Position numbers and translations under genes: made by a program | The notes under the pieces: model-generated | Seen by the model: the letters and a program-made list of their open reading frames with translations, nothing else | Databases searched by the model: none | What the model was told of the DNA's origin: nothing | Source: Sepioteuthis lessoniana | Lineage: Eukaryota; Mollusca; Cephalopoda; Myopsida; Loliginidae | Direction of reading: 5' to 3' | NCBI GenBank assembly: GCA_963585895.1 | Contig: OY757904.1 | Location: forward strand, 85,622,543-85,686,542 | DNA: 64,000 nucleotides | Part shown: piece after piece, positions 12,437 through 24,290 of the stretch | Numbering within the stretch: the stretch's first letter is position 1 | How the letters are laid out: the number at the start of each line of letters is the position of its first letter

Positions 12437-13146
12437 TGTGGGGATTAAATGAGAAATAAAAAGAAAACAATAGCATAGTAAAATAAAATAAACATGAAAT
12501 AAAATAACAATTTCCCAGGAGGCCTCTGACAGAAAGTGCAATCTGCGCATGCATGAAAAGATTAGCTTCTTGGCAGCAAAGAGAAACACACTCTCTCTTA
12601 GACCTTTTTATACTCTAGTGGAAACAAGAAATTGTTTAGTGGATATGTTACTCTCCAATTTGTAGTGAGTGAGTTTCCGTCCGTATTTTACGGGTATTAC
12701 TTTCACGTGCAGTTCCATCACAAATACAACACAAATTTTACAAGCATGTAAACAAATGGAATATGACAACAACGAACATTAAGAAACAATTTAATAATCA
12801 TAATAAAATAGGAATAAAAACAATGAGAAATACAGTTATAGCCAGTTGAATGAAAATAGGGTTGTTCGCCCGTGTGTGTGTGGGTTCATAGTTGGTCGAA
12901 GTAAGGAGGATAAAAATTTTGTTTTAACTTACATACATGAGTATGTGTGTGTGTGTATATGAGTGATGGACCGTAAGTATGGGTCTTTGCTTTCATTATG
13001 TCCTCACGAGTGTTTTCTTATGATATTGGCAACAACATATCGCATTGATAAAAGAAGGTTGCATGCCCTTTGAGTCTTATGGCATGGCTCTCTACTGTCT
13101 TTTCATGACCTCTCGTAGTCGGTAAAGTCTTTTTGGTTGTGGACGG
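12437..13146. other. Anonymous AT-rich DNA
   Basis: No gene recognised. Contains ACTCTCTCTTAGA and a TTTTTATACTC TATA-like string near 12605, without further support for a promoter. Confidence 0.5.
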
Positions 13147-13207
13147 AATGAGCTGTGGAAGGAATGAATTGGAAGGAATGAATTGTGGAAGGAATGAATT
13201 GAATGAA
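13147..13207. repeat. Short minisatellite, GGAATGAATT-type unit
   Basis: The motif GGAATGA(A/G)TTG with alternate GTGGAA spacers is repeated four times in about 60 bp. Confidence 0.9.
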
Positions 13208-14702
13208 TCTGGTTGATTAAATTCTTCGTTATTTATACTTTTTGGTGTCACTAAAGTGGATCAAAAAATAGTTTTATTGAGGGTTCTAAAATACAAGGGC
13301 GTAGACATTTCTTGACCAATCAGATTCGTAAATTTATTTACTTGTTTTAGAGGCTATAAATTCTCTGTTAATTAGTTTCTGGTCTGGATTTTCTAGAATG
13401 TTCTTATTCTATGTTTTTAGCTGATTGGTTGAAAAATATAAAAATGTAACTTTAATGTTAATGCGATTTTGATCCAAAATTTCTAGAAGGTTCTTATTTT
13501 GTGTTTTTAGTTGATTATTTTAAGGCTAAAAAAATGTGTATTCTATAATACCATTCTTACGGGGTAGACGGCTTTTCTCTAGCTCGGAAAGAGTATTCCC
13601 CCTCCACGAAATAGTTATAGACCTGTGAAATAAAAATTAAGTTTAAAAGTATCCCTGTTTTTTCCTTTCCAGCTTGAACAAACAAAAAGAAGATAGTAAG
13701 CGAATGGGAATAAGAAGAAAAGGAGACAGCAAAACTCAAAATTTCCCAACAACCCACCATAGCCAAAAAAAACAAAAAAAAACATCTTCTCATTCCATAG
13801 TTATCATGAGAAATTGGCATTTTTTTATTGTAGAGGTGCAGAAATTACAACTCGAGAAGAGGTTGGTTTAGCGTTTAAAATTTCTGTTAAAAGACCATAT
13901 TGCTAATAGTAATAGTTAGTATGGTGTATGTGATAGACAAGTAAATCTGACGTTAGGCGACAAAGGAAAAGGAAATATATACGTTACATTTAATCTAAAA
14001 AAACATTTATCGTCGATTGGTTCTAAGTTGAACATCTAACTTGAGGGAAGGGAAAGACTAAAGTAATGTTTAACGGCCGAGTGAATTGTAGCAAGTTGAC
14101 GTAGTTTTTAAATTTAAATGTTCAGTTAAAAAATCAAGAAACAGAAATTTAATCTTATCTGGTTGGTAAATGTAAGTATTATACTCCTATTTATTATTCT
14201 GTACGTTATTGCTAATATTTCCTCAGTGGGATATTCTGGATAAGTGCTATTTATTTATATAAATTCTAGAAATTAATAACGCTAAGGATTCCTCACCCAG
14301 CATATTCGATCCTAACAGACATTGAAAATATTTTTTAATTTCAATAGTTAAATGTTTTGAATTTAATTATTCCTACTGTAAAGCGTTTGTAGCAAACTAA
14401 TACATTTTCTTACGGAAAATAATTTGTGTGTGTGTGTGTCAAAAAAATTAAAAAGGCTCACAACTTCGAAAAATGGAATCTGCCCCAAAATAATTTCCGA
14501 CTCGCGTATAATTTCGGGTGTTGTTCAATTCTTCGAAGATCAAACGACATAACTTCACGTCTAATTTTTAAAAGAATCAAGTTTGAAATCTCTTTCCGCT
14601 TTAATTTAAAAATGAAAGTCGGAAAAATATTTATAACTAATTAAAGATATTGAAAAAATCCCAAATTTTTAATTTATCCTTTTTGGAGCCGATTATTTCT
14701 TT
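13208..14702. other. Anonymous AT-rich DNA
   Basis: No domain, RNA gene or known repeat seen. The 87-codon minus and 65-codon plus frames around 13557-13871 overlap each other in simple A/T-rich sequence and have no motif. Confidence 0.5.
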
Positions 14703-14961
14703 CATAAGTAGGCGACCATAGTCGAGGGTGACCCGAAGGCTCCCTTTTCGATAGCTTACTACACCAAGGTGTAGGGGAGGGCGCTACTCCTTTCCCTGGA
14801 TTGCTCCACTTTACCCTTGATCCGTACCTTATAATGCTGAGTGTTAAGCAAGGAGGCATCAAGTACCATTTTTTGAGTCTTTGGTATGACTCGACCTGGG
14901 ATTGAACCCAGGTCTCCCACGGGCCATTGGCGAACACTCTAACCGCTAGGCCAATGTCCGG
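14703..14961 (-). repeat. tRNA-derived SINE, about 260 bp
   Basis: On the minus strand the head reads like a tRNA gene. A box A (TTGGCCTAGCGG, 14943-14954) is followed about 35 bp later by a box B (GGTTCAATCCC, 14898-14909), the internal RNA polymerase III promoter. A unique body and a conserved tail follow, and the tail recurs at 12348-12436. Acceptor-stem pairing is poor and the sequence continues well past a mature tRNA end, so this is a SINE and not a working tRNA gene. SINEs of this general type are abundant in molluscs. I cannot assign a named family. Confidence 0.85.
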
Positions 14962-16559
14962 AAATTTCTTGACTTTTTCAGGTGGGCACATATATTCATC
15001 AAATTTTTTACTTTCGTTTAACTTCTAAATAATGAGCGATTGTCGTTCTTCATAATGTTTTTATTGCCTTTTTGTTTTTCGAAAGAAAATGTTTAACGTA
15101 GAGGAAAATAAATGTTTTAAATTTTATTAATATTACTGCTGCTTGTATCCACCTTAACACACGCACTTATGCTTACATCAAAATGTTGCCCAAAGCTATA
15201 TTTTACATATATGAGAAATTTTGAGTTTATTATAGCGACCAGCAGAAATTGTTAATGTTTACTGATAGACGGGATGTTATGAGGGAAATGCAGTAGGTTT
15301 AACATTTTCTGGAATTCAATACAATAAAAACAATTTTTCTTTTTTCTTCTATCTTTTTAAAGAAAATGTATTCCCTTATTTATTGCAATGATTGTAAACT
15401 TTAAAAACGTTTATTTATTTATTTATCTATTTTGTGTGATTGCAAAACATGTTTTAAAAATTGAATTCAGACTTGTTGATACATTAAACTTCGATTAAAT
15501 TTTTTTCTTATAGTTACGAGTAGAGAGAAATCTCTCCATACTATATATATATCATAAATAGAAAAGTTTGTACCTAGTTTTTGTTAATAACTTTGTTCCT
15601 GCAACTTAAAAACTTAAAAAGGTTTTAAAATATAAAGAAACGTAAACATCAAGTTGAAATGATGTATATCGTCAAGCTGCACAAGCACTACTTTCAAATT
15701 TTGAATTTTTATATTGCTTATGAGATTTCGCTGAATTTTAGTTTATCAAGTCAATATGAAAATTACTTTGAGTCTTTTTTTTCAAATAAAAAGTGTTTAG
15801 TGTAAGATTTACAAAATATACCCAAGTTCAAGAAGTATTAGTTATTTTTTTTATTTACTAAAACTTGTATACTTGAAGTTAAGAACAGGTTGACTAAACA
15901 TTTAAAATAGTTTTGTATACTTATCTTATTTATTGCAGTGATATTGAAATTTATTCAAAATAGTAAAAAATGAAATGGATGTTACGTTATGTAACCAAAA
16001 GTTGAATTTTCCTTTCAAAAATTAATTGAATTAAGATTTTTGATATTTTCCTCTAATGGTATTTTTGAAACTTGTCGAAATAATGCTGGATTAATTTTTA
16101 TTCATATAGGTACAACAGTAGCCTTCTAAGAGATAAATCCTAAACTAATTCAAGTTGTCAAACCGGAAGTTTATCGGTGCGACACAACTGACTTGAAACA
16201 CATTCTTTAGATCTGTTATTGTTATTATTCTAGTCACTGCTAAACTAACCATCTAAATCCTAATTTTTACACGGTTAAATACATAAATATCAGTCATCTT
16301 TCTCTCAAAACTATATTCTCCAAACTATCAACTTTAACATTAAGCCATAAATTTAAAATAAAAGTTCAAGAAACCCAAAAGGGGGGAGCAAGTCATTTAT
16401 TTCATACATATATAAATGGGATCCTACTTGTTTACTACTACGTCCAACAACTCTCTCTACAACAATCATGACCCTACCAGAAGTTATCCAACCAACCCCG
16501 CGGTGCTGGTATGTGACACAAGGTCGATTTAATGTGGGGGCTATAGGACTTACTCCCCT
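14962..16559. other. Anonymous AT-rich DNA
   Basis: No gene or repeat family recognised. Only scattered homopolymer and ATTT runs. Confidence 0.55.
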
Positions 16560-16960
16560 ATAATTTAAGTTGGGCGGTATGCCACTTGTTCCCACAACAA
16601 AGATGGCGGACGCAAGTAAATATTCAGTTTCGGGAATCCATTGGTCAGGAGAACCACGTGATCACTGCTTAAAACTACGTCCTCATTTGAATTTCGTCCC
16701 GCATTTTTTGGAGCCGATTCCAAGACACGTATTTTCTATAAATACTTCGTCTTCAAGCACTCTTTCTCATTTTCACTTGCAGGGCTAACACACTCTCTCC
16801 AGCGTCACTCTCTTATTCACCAACATACGTCAAAAGCCACGAAATGGATAAGCCACGCAAACATTCCTTTCCTCAGTATACCTTGTCTGTGAGACTTTTC
16901 CAGCCTCGGAAACACCAACTGTGTCGAACCACAGAAAGAAACGAACATTTAGAAATACAT
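16560..16960 (+). promoter_or_regulatory. CpG-containing patch with TATA box, promoter or LTR candidate
   Basis: A local rise in G+C and CpG contains AAAGATGGCGGAC (near 16600, like a YY1 site), CCACGTGATCAC (near 16653) and TTCTATAAATAC (near 16735, a good TATA box), followed by pyrimidine-rich sequence. It could be a promoter or the U3/R of a solo LTR. No matching second copy or target duplication is visible, and no first exon can be called. Distance to PSPH coding exon 1 is about 12 kb. Confidence 0.35.
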
Positions 16961-17017
16961 AGTCAACATGAATAGGACACTTTTATTATTTAACCCTTTC
17001 TGCAGTTTTAGTTGTGT

Positions 17018-17048
17018 TAGTCACACACACACACTCACACACACACGC
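17018..17048. repeat. (CA)n microsatellite
   Basis: ACACAC tract with one interruption; otherwise no feature seen from 16960 to 17560. Confidence 0.9.
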
Positions 17049-17565
17049 AGAACTATTTTATGCACAATAATAGAACTGTAGTAATATTTTAAATGTATCA
17101 TTGCATGTTTTGTTATGAATATAAATTTGTTTTGTTTATGTCGCTTGTTTTGAATGTTCCTTTTGTCCATGCCATTTCATATCTTTACTCATTCACTTCA
17201 TTTGTCCCCATGTGCCTATTTTACCTTTTTCCATGTGCCTTTTTCCAACCATAACATACCACTAAACATATACTAAACTTTAACCTAAATTTTGGGGGAC
17301 CAAACATATCTACCAAATAACATGTCCCACTACAGGGCGTAGAAGGGTAAACAGTTACTTATTTCTGCCATATATCGTACAAAATATATCCTGTTTGACC
17401 CCTGTGAGCTTGCTTTTCTAGACATATCGTAGCCACCAATGGGTCCAGTCCAACAAAGGTAGACTTAAGGCTGTAAGGCCCTGGGCTTCTGCTGGGCCAC
17501 CTTGGGGTGGGCGAGATGCATGGAACATTGTTGAGTGAATGAATGAGTGAATATGACTAGCTAGG

Positions 17566-17738
17566 TGTCATGACATGAGTTATCTTCCCTTAGAAGAAGT
17601 AGTTACTTCCCTTGTTTGAATAAAATAGCGGGCTTTGCTAGTATACAGTCAGTATATTGTCGTCGCGCCTAAAAGCTAAAACATGCCCCGTCGTTGTCTA
17701 TCCCTTTTCTTATATACCTACTAACAAATACTTTAACA
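17566..17738 (+). repeat. 5' LTR of element E
   Basis: 173 bp, TGTCATGACATG to CTTTAACA. It contains a 39-40-bp block (around 17618-17665) that the 3' LTR lacks. Confidence 0.92.
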
Positions 17739-18119
17739 TTGTGGCAGCGGTAAAAGACAAACATGGTATATCACACGGAATGTAAAAAGACAACAGGAGA
17801 GCAGTTTTAAAATCTTATTCTTCTTACTGGCTTTTGCGAAACCAGAAGCACCCACATGTGGTTAAAAAACCCCACCATATTGGAATTTTTTAGCAGCAAC
17901 CGTAAGTTGTCTCGAACTTCCTTTTCAAGTGCTTGTATTATTTAAAATAATGATAGCAATTATGTGCAACTATGCCTGTGAACCATTTATGTGCTGGGAA
18001 ACCCCAATTTTGGTGGAATCCCTGAAAGTGTGAGTTACTCTTCTCCCTGAAGGGCATTGCAGAGAACACACAAGTTGACCACATTATTTTGTGGTTTAAG
18101 ATGGTATAATTCATGGTCA

Positions 18120-18866
18120 TTCAGAAATGATGCCAATAGACGCAACCCAGCAGTGATTTGGGAAAAGTTTCTAGAACAAGTTAACTTTCGGACTGCATGC
18201 TTTTGCTAACAAAATTACTCGCAGAAAGAAACAGAGAACATTGATGATTTTCTGGCGAGATGTAGGCTTCAAGCGCAAAAATGCAAGTACAGAGACGAAC
18301 GTGAGATGGAAGAAAGAACAATTGACCAGATTATTGCTGGAACAAAATTCCCAGAACTACAGAAACAGCTTCTCAGCAAGAACAAGACAATGTCCATGTC
18401 AGAAGTACTCAACACATATAGAAGTTACAAGGCTTCAATTAACTACATGAGACAAATGGGCGAGCTACAAGGGAAATGCGACGACCAAATAAATACAATA
18501 AAGCACAGACTTGGGGACACAGACAACTGTAGCAAATGTGGACTTAACCATAAAAATGGGAACTGCCCTGCTCGAGGTAGCACTTGCTCAGCATGTGAAT
18601 GCAAGAACCACTGGGCTAGGATGTGCCACAACAAAAAACTAAAAAAAAAAAAAAATGGACAGCAGCCACAGACAAACAGGTCTACCAAACCAAAAAGATT
18701 TGCACCAGTGCAGTATGTGCATAAAAACCTCCAGAACTCTATTAACGTTCAGGACCAGGTAGTGGACGAGTTCAAGAAAATGTCTTTTTATTCAATGGAA
18801 GACCGCGGAAAAGAGTGCTCGACAGGGAATCACAGTTGCCAAACAGGAAAGGTGTCCACGAATTAA
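18120..18866 (+). pseudogene. gag of element E (capsid remnant and zinc knuckles)
   Basis: A 186-codon open frame (18306-18866) plus a preceding frame-shifted stretch encode a Gag C-terminal half. A capsid-like helical segment (ETENIDDFLARCRLQ, then ERTIDQIIAGTKFPELQKQL) is followed by a nucleocapsid with CSKCGLNHKNGNCPA and CSACECKNHWARMC, CCHC-like zinc knuckles. A run of 13 A near 18640 gives a poly-Lys stretch. No intact start codon for full Gag is identifiable because the N-terminal part is decayed. Confidence 0.85.
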
Positions 18867-20595
18867 AAATCAAAGTAGACACAGGTGCGGAAGGAAATAC
18901 ACTCCCCTTACGCACATTCCAGCAAATGTTTCCAGAACATGTAGACCGGAATGGACGTCCTGGCACAACACAGAAAGAAGCAGCAGTACTTACGGCATAC
19001 AACGGGTTTAGTATACCACAGCACAGATCCACACAAATTCAATGTGCCTACAAGGGTGAATGGAGGCACGTGAAATTCTCCATAGTGACCTCCAATGACC
19101 TCTAATGGACTAGGTTTACCCTCCCTTCAGAACTTAAGACTGGTTACCTTTCACTGTTCCATTCAGAGAACAAAGTGTGCCCCAGTCAATCATGAGACAA
19201 ATACCCCTGTTACTCCATTAGACAATACACCTATCAACTCCACGAAAGATCTGATTGAAGCATATCCAGATCAATTTGATTGTACTGGTAATTTTGCAGG
19301 GGAGTACCACATCGTACTTCGACAAAACAACCATTTGATAGTTCATGCACCCAGGAAATGCCCCATCCATATGAGGGACGAAGTAAAGGCAGAATGAAAT
19401 GAGATGGTATTACAAAGAATAATCCAGAAAGTCAATGAACCAACAGATTGGGTTAACAGCATTGTGTATGTTCACAAGAGCAACAGCAAACTCCGCCTAT
19501 GCTTAGACCCCAATGATCTAAGTAAGGCTATCATGTGTTGCCACTACAAAACTCCAACTATGGAAAAGCTCTCACACAAACTGTCCGGCGCCAAATTCTT
19601 CTCCAGGCAGGATGCAAAAAATGGCTACTGGTCTATTAAGCTTGACAGTGAATCACAGTTGCTAACTACTTTTAATTCTCCTTTTGGAAGGTAGTTTCCA
19701 AAGGAAGCCCTTTGGCCTAGTTATGTCTCAGGATGTGTTCCAGCAGAAGATGGACATGATGATAGGAGAGTGTACTGGAGCTTTAGCGTTGATTGATGAT
19801 GTCATTATCCATGGAAAAACCAAAGAGCAACATGACCTCAACTTGCGAAAGCTGATGGAGACAACACAAACTGTAGGACTAACATTTAACAATAACAAAT
19901 GTGCTATCAACCAGGAACAAGTCGGATTTTTTGGTGCTATATTTGACTAGAACGGAATACACCCAGATCCCCAAAAAATGGAGGAAATAAAATCACTCCC
20001 CAGTCTAACTAATATTACAGAGCTACAAAAGGTACTAGGAATTATTACCAACATGGCACCATTCATTCCTAGGCTGTCAGACCTCATAGTAAACCTCAGG
20101 GAATTCCTAAGAAAAGATACTGACTATGATTGGAACAATAGCCACCAGAAGTTGCTGCAGGAAATAAAGGACTTAATATGCAAGGAAATGTTACTACACT
20201 ATTACGACCCTTCTAAAAAGTCTGTAATACAAGTAGACACATCATCTAGAGGCTTGGAAGCAGCCTTAATCCAAGAACACAAACCCATAGCTTTTGCTTC
20301 AAAATCCCTGACCGAAACAGAGCAGCGCTACACCAATATCAAGTGGGAGCTCTTAGTTGTTGTATTCGGCTGTAAATGATTTCGCACATACATTTACAGA
20401 TGTGCATTCAAAGTTGAGAGTGACCACAAGCCCTTGGGAATGATCTGCCTTAAGAACCTAACAGCAGCACCTCCCCGACTTCAATGGATGTTGTTAAGAC
20501 TCCAAGAGTCTGACATGGTCATCAAATATCGACCTGGCAAAGACATGCCACTGGCAGATGGACTATCCAGATTTCCCAACAAAAAAACATTGACT
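18860..20595 (+). pseudogene. Protease, reverse transcriptase and RNase H of element E
   Basis: The protease motif VDTGAEGN is encoded near 18877. RT follows with LRLCLDPNDLSKAI, FFSRQDAKNGYWSIKLD, FGLVMSQDVFQQKMD and the catalytic ALIDDVIIHG near 19785. The RT/RNase H connection (LQKVLGIITNMAPFIPRLS) leads to RNase H with VIQVDTSSRGLEAALIQE, PIAFASKSLTETEQRYTNI and a final HKPL...ADGLSRFP. It is broken by stops or shifts near 19395, 19693, 19948 and 20377, so no intact polyprotein can be made. Confidence 0.9.
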
Positions 20596-20675
20596 TAGAT
20601 GTTAAAGCAGATTTTGTACAATTCTCAACTGAAAAATTACCTCAGATCCATCAAGCAACCAATGCCAACCCAATA

Positions 20676-21625
20676 TTGTATGAATTAAGGGTACAGATTC
20701 TTCAAGGCTGGTCAGAATCTCACAGAGAACTACACAAAGACCTTCAACCCTACTGGTCATATCGTGATGAGCTCTCTATTGAGAATGGCATTTTGCTTAA
20801 AGGAGACAGGATACTGATCCCCAAAACAATGCAGACCGAAACATTGGAAAAAATACATTATGGTCACCAAGGAAGCGACAAATGCAAGCTCAGGGTAAAA
20901 ACCTGTGTTTTCTGGAGTGGCATAAACAGCAACATAGACAAGATATTGCAGCAATGTGCCATCTGTCAAGAACTCCAGAAGTCCCAATCTGCAGAGTCCC
21001 TAATGCCACATGAGATACCAGTACAAATCATGGCAAATCATGGCTACTGATATTTTCAACCTCAACAGGCACAATTACCTCCTCATTGTGAACTACTACT
21101 CAAAATACCCCTTCATCCGCAAATTAAGGGAAATCTCCAGCAAGGAAGTCATCAATATTATCAAGCAAATCTTTGCTAAACAAGGAGTCCTGGAAAGGCT
21201 TATCAGCGACAATGAACCCCACTTTACCTCTCAGCAGTTTAAAGAATTTGCTAAAGGATGGGATTTTGAGCACATCACCTCTTCTCCGAAATACCGCAAT
21301 CAAATGGCATAGCAGAACGGTGCATAAAGACCATCAAGGGAGCCATGAAGAAGGTCATACTAGGCAACCAAGACACAGACATGTGTCTGCTGTGTGTCCA
21401 ATCAACTCCAATGGATCATGTAATCCCATCCCTGGGAGAACTACTATTCAATCGGAAACTGGTTAGCAATCTTCCCACAAAATGTACCAACAAAAATGCC
21501 CGAAAAGAGGAAATTCAGGAGCACCTACTCCATCAACAGTTGTTGCAGAAAAAACATGCAAAGGATCTATCCAACCTCAACGCAGGGCAACTCTTGAGAG
21601 TACAAGACCATGATATGAGGAAGTG
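20676..21625 (+). pseudogene. Integrase of element E
   Basis: The HHCC zinc-binding domain is recognisable (HYGHQGSDKCKLR and CAICQELQK). The DDE core then reads in shifting frames: the TDIFNLNRHNYLLIV aspartate, LISDNEPHFTSQQF, and the SNGIAERCIKT glutamate. Frame changes occur near 21049 and 21300. The chromatin end is not recognisable. About 430 bp of non-coding 3' region, C/A-rich, separates it from the 3' LTR. Confidence 0.9.
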
Positions 21626-22056
21626 AACTTCAGCAATTGTCAGACAAGCATGTACTGAACCACGATCCTACATCCTCGAAACCTCAACAGGACAAGTTCT
21701 TTGCAGAAACCGTAGACATCTCAAGGAAGATGTCAGCAATTCTAATAAGACACTGACGTCTCTCCATAATACATCCACACATCACACTGAGCTTCCACCA
21801 CCAAACATTCCAAACACACATCCTGCAGAAAAACCCAACATACACATAAACATCTGCACACCATCTGAAGTAACACACAGACATGCACATCAAACGCAGC
21901 CAAGTGGTAACACACCATCAGTAACAATTACTAGATTGGGTCGTGTCATAAAACCTCCCCAAAAGTACAACCTATAGAAAGTGTTCATACAAAGTTTTTG
22001 TTTTTCAGTAAACTAACTGAACCCTGCCCGAACCATATTTCTAATGAAAGTGGGGA

Positions 22057-22190
22057 TGTCATGACATGAAATACCTTCCCTTGGAAGAAGCAGTTACTTC
22101 CCTTGTATACCATTGTTGCGTCTAAAAGCTAAAACATGCCTCGTCTTGTCTATCACTTTTCTTATATACCTACTAACAAATACTATAGCA
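22057..22190 (+). repeat. 3' LTR of element E
   Basis: 134 bp. It matches the 5' LTR at both ends but is deleted internally after CTTCCCTTGTAT. Confidence 0.92.
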
Positions 22191-22195
22191 CTAGG

Positions 22196-22984
22196 GACCC
22201 TTAGACAACTGAAGATTGCTTCTCCCCCCACCTTTTTCGAACCTTTGGGATTTCGTATTCTAGAATACTATTGTACTTTACAATTTTATTACAAATAAAC
22301 TTTGGTGGCCACGGAGCCATAGGATCAAAGTGTAGTGTGACCTTTGCACATCTTATCGATCTATTTTGACTACTCTCACACCGACCTTTTCAGCTGAACT
22401 TCACACTCACTTGTGATCCTGTTCATTCCATTAATCCGAGTCTGGAAGCTAAAACTTCTAGCTTAGGCTGAACGTTTGAAACCTGCTTGTGATCTTGTCT
22501 TTCAGTTGATCCAGCTAGGTGACCAAAAACGTTCTAAGTCCACTGTCAGAGCCTGTGTGTGTTGGCTTGTAGTGATCCCTAACTGAGCCAACCAAGTACT
22601 AGCTCATGGCCTGGTGTGCACACGAATAGTTGCAGCGATCCTATTCAATTGTGGTTTTGATCCTGCCTGAAGTCAACACATGTTAGGCTACATCATTGGC
22701 TTTCTTTGAATCATTGGCTTTCTTTGAATCATTCGGATCCTCAACATTCCAGTGATGCAGCATCCACAATTTTATACTGAATTCATCTTTTGTGTATGAT
22801 TCACTTAATAAAGGCTTGTTATTTTTAATCTTATCCCCCTCATCTGTGTCATTTGTCATGTTTGTGTCAATCACCCTTTTTATATATTCATATATATTTT
22901 TTACAAATGTTTGCTGGACTGAGGCCATCTTGTGTCGCCCTGGTCCCATTACACACACATTTGCATTAATTGCTCTTTTACATT
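22196..22984. other. Anonymous DNA with one unexplained 91-codon frame
   Basis: No repeat family recognised. A minus-strand open frame (22683-22958, 91 codons) has a plausible start and ends with a duplicated NDSKKA hexapeptide followed directly by NDVA. It has no domain I know. It could be the start of a transposon gene or chance. Confidence 0.35.
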
Positions 22985-23200
22985 GGTACTCAGTCGGCTA
23001 GGGTTGTTGAATATGTCAAATGTATCCTCTACCCCAACTAGTGTACTGGATATGACATTAAAATATCTGAGAGTGATGCTCTGGAGCTTTGAAGAATATA
23101 TAGCCCCCTTTGATAGCGATTACTCCTTGGTCCACTCTGACACGGAGTGGTAGTACATGTTAGGGTCCCAACTATCGGTCAAATAGAACTGTTTAATCAT
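22985..23200 (+). repeat. Repeat R1, partial copy
   Basis: A diverged R1 head (CTCAGTCGGCTAGGG) and middle (GTACTGGATATGACATTAAA to CGGTCAAATAGAACTG). The tandem tail is short. Confidence 0.8.
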
Positions 23201-23364
23201 TTACTATACTAGAAACCATCTGTGTGCAAATGAGCCATTTGCCTCTATGCAAATAAATGAAAAGTTTTGAATAGAATGATTAGTGTTAAATAGCAATACT
23301 TGTAACAAATGATTAATGTTGAATAGAATTATTAGTGTTACTCCCAACTATTTAACTGTGTGAA

Positions 23365-24290
23365 AACAATACAGCCTAGTCAGCTGGGGCTATAGAATAC
23401 ACCGACTGCATCTCTGGAGAGGGGTAAAACCCTATGGGGTTTTAGAATATTTTGGTTGTTGTTGGTTATTGATATTTGATTCTGTTAGTTTCTTCTTACC
23501 CTATCTTAATTCACTGATGTCTTCTTGTCTGTGAAAGCTGCAAAGAAATGTGGAGAGAGAAGATATCTTTTATATTTCAACTATTTCATTTGGGTTTTTG
23601 CATGGCTACTCTGTAGTGAGGAATGTCTTCTGGGACTATTTGAAAACCATCGTTTCTCCTGGTCGTTGAAATATATAAGTCATCTCTGGTGGTTAATAAG
23701 TCCAAATTCACTGTGGTCATGTCCAGTGGTGTTTTCATGTTGCTTGCTTTGGCTTGTTAGCAGCAGACACAACCTGCATGTGAAGCCAAGTGGACTTGGC
23801 AAAACAGGCGTGCTACTTTGCTAGCAGCTGGGTGGAAGAAAATCCTTTCAGTCTGAAGGGTCCCATTGAAGTAAGAGCAATTCTTTTCCTTTTGCAGGGA
23901 CGGTTCCTTTTTTTTTCACATGCGTTGCCTCACTTCCTGTCAGGGGCTTTTGGGAGTTTCTGCATTTTTAAAAAATTTATATTTATTTTATTTATTTTAT
24001 TCACTCCCAAAAAGTGTCCTGGTTATGACATTAAACCATCTAAATGGTGAGACTCCAGCACAGGAGCTTTGGGGAATATGGAGTAGCCTTTCATTGCCAT
24101 TGCTGGAGTGATAGCACCTGATAGGGTCCTATCTATGGGTCAAATAGACCCTGTTTGACATTTGAACTATGTGCAAACCAATGATATATGCTAATTTAAA
24201 TTATTAGAAATAGAACTCTTTGACCATTTAACTGTGTATGAACAAATGACTAACTGAATTGTTAGTGATATATAGCAGTACTTGTGTTAC
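23365..24290 (+). repeat. Repeat R1 copy split by a 560-bp insertion
   Basis: The R1 head is at 23365-23435 (AGTCAGCTGGGGCTATAGAA to GAGGGGTAAAACCC). It breaks off there and resumes at about 23998 with CACTCCCAAAAAGTGTCCTGG, exactly where intact copies continue. The intervening 23436-23997 is unrelated to R1 and ends in a T/A-rich run. It holds two short open frames without motifs. It is probably another transposon, but the class is unknown. Confidence 0.75.

Larger units (their letters stand above)
17566..22190 (+). mobile_element. Gypsy element E: complete LTR retrotransposon, decayed (TSD CTAGG)
   Basis: A 4.6-kb Ty3/gypsy element with short LTRs: 5' LTR 17566-17738 and 3' LTR 22057-22190. 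Both begin TGTCATGACATG; the 5' copy ends TTTAACA and the 3' copy ATAGCA. A 5-bp target duplication CTAGG lies at 17561-17565 and 22191-22195. A purine-rich tract (AATGAAAGTGGGGA) immediately precedes the 3' LTR, and a TGGCAGCGG primer-site candidate follows the 5' LTR. The gag, protease, RT, RNase H and integrase order is standard for Ty3/gypsy. The coding region has many stops and frame changes, so it is not autonomous. The tiny LTRs and CCHC-type Gag suggest the Mag-like branch of metazoan gypsy elements, by recollection only. Confidence 0.93.

Noticed and set aside
14888-14961. A functional tRNA gene on the minus strand
   Set aside because: Box A and box B are present, but the acceptor stem does not pair and the sequence continues into a body and tail found elsewhere (12348-12436). 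It is the head of a SINE.
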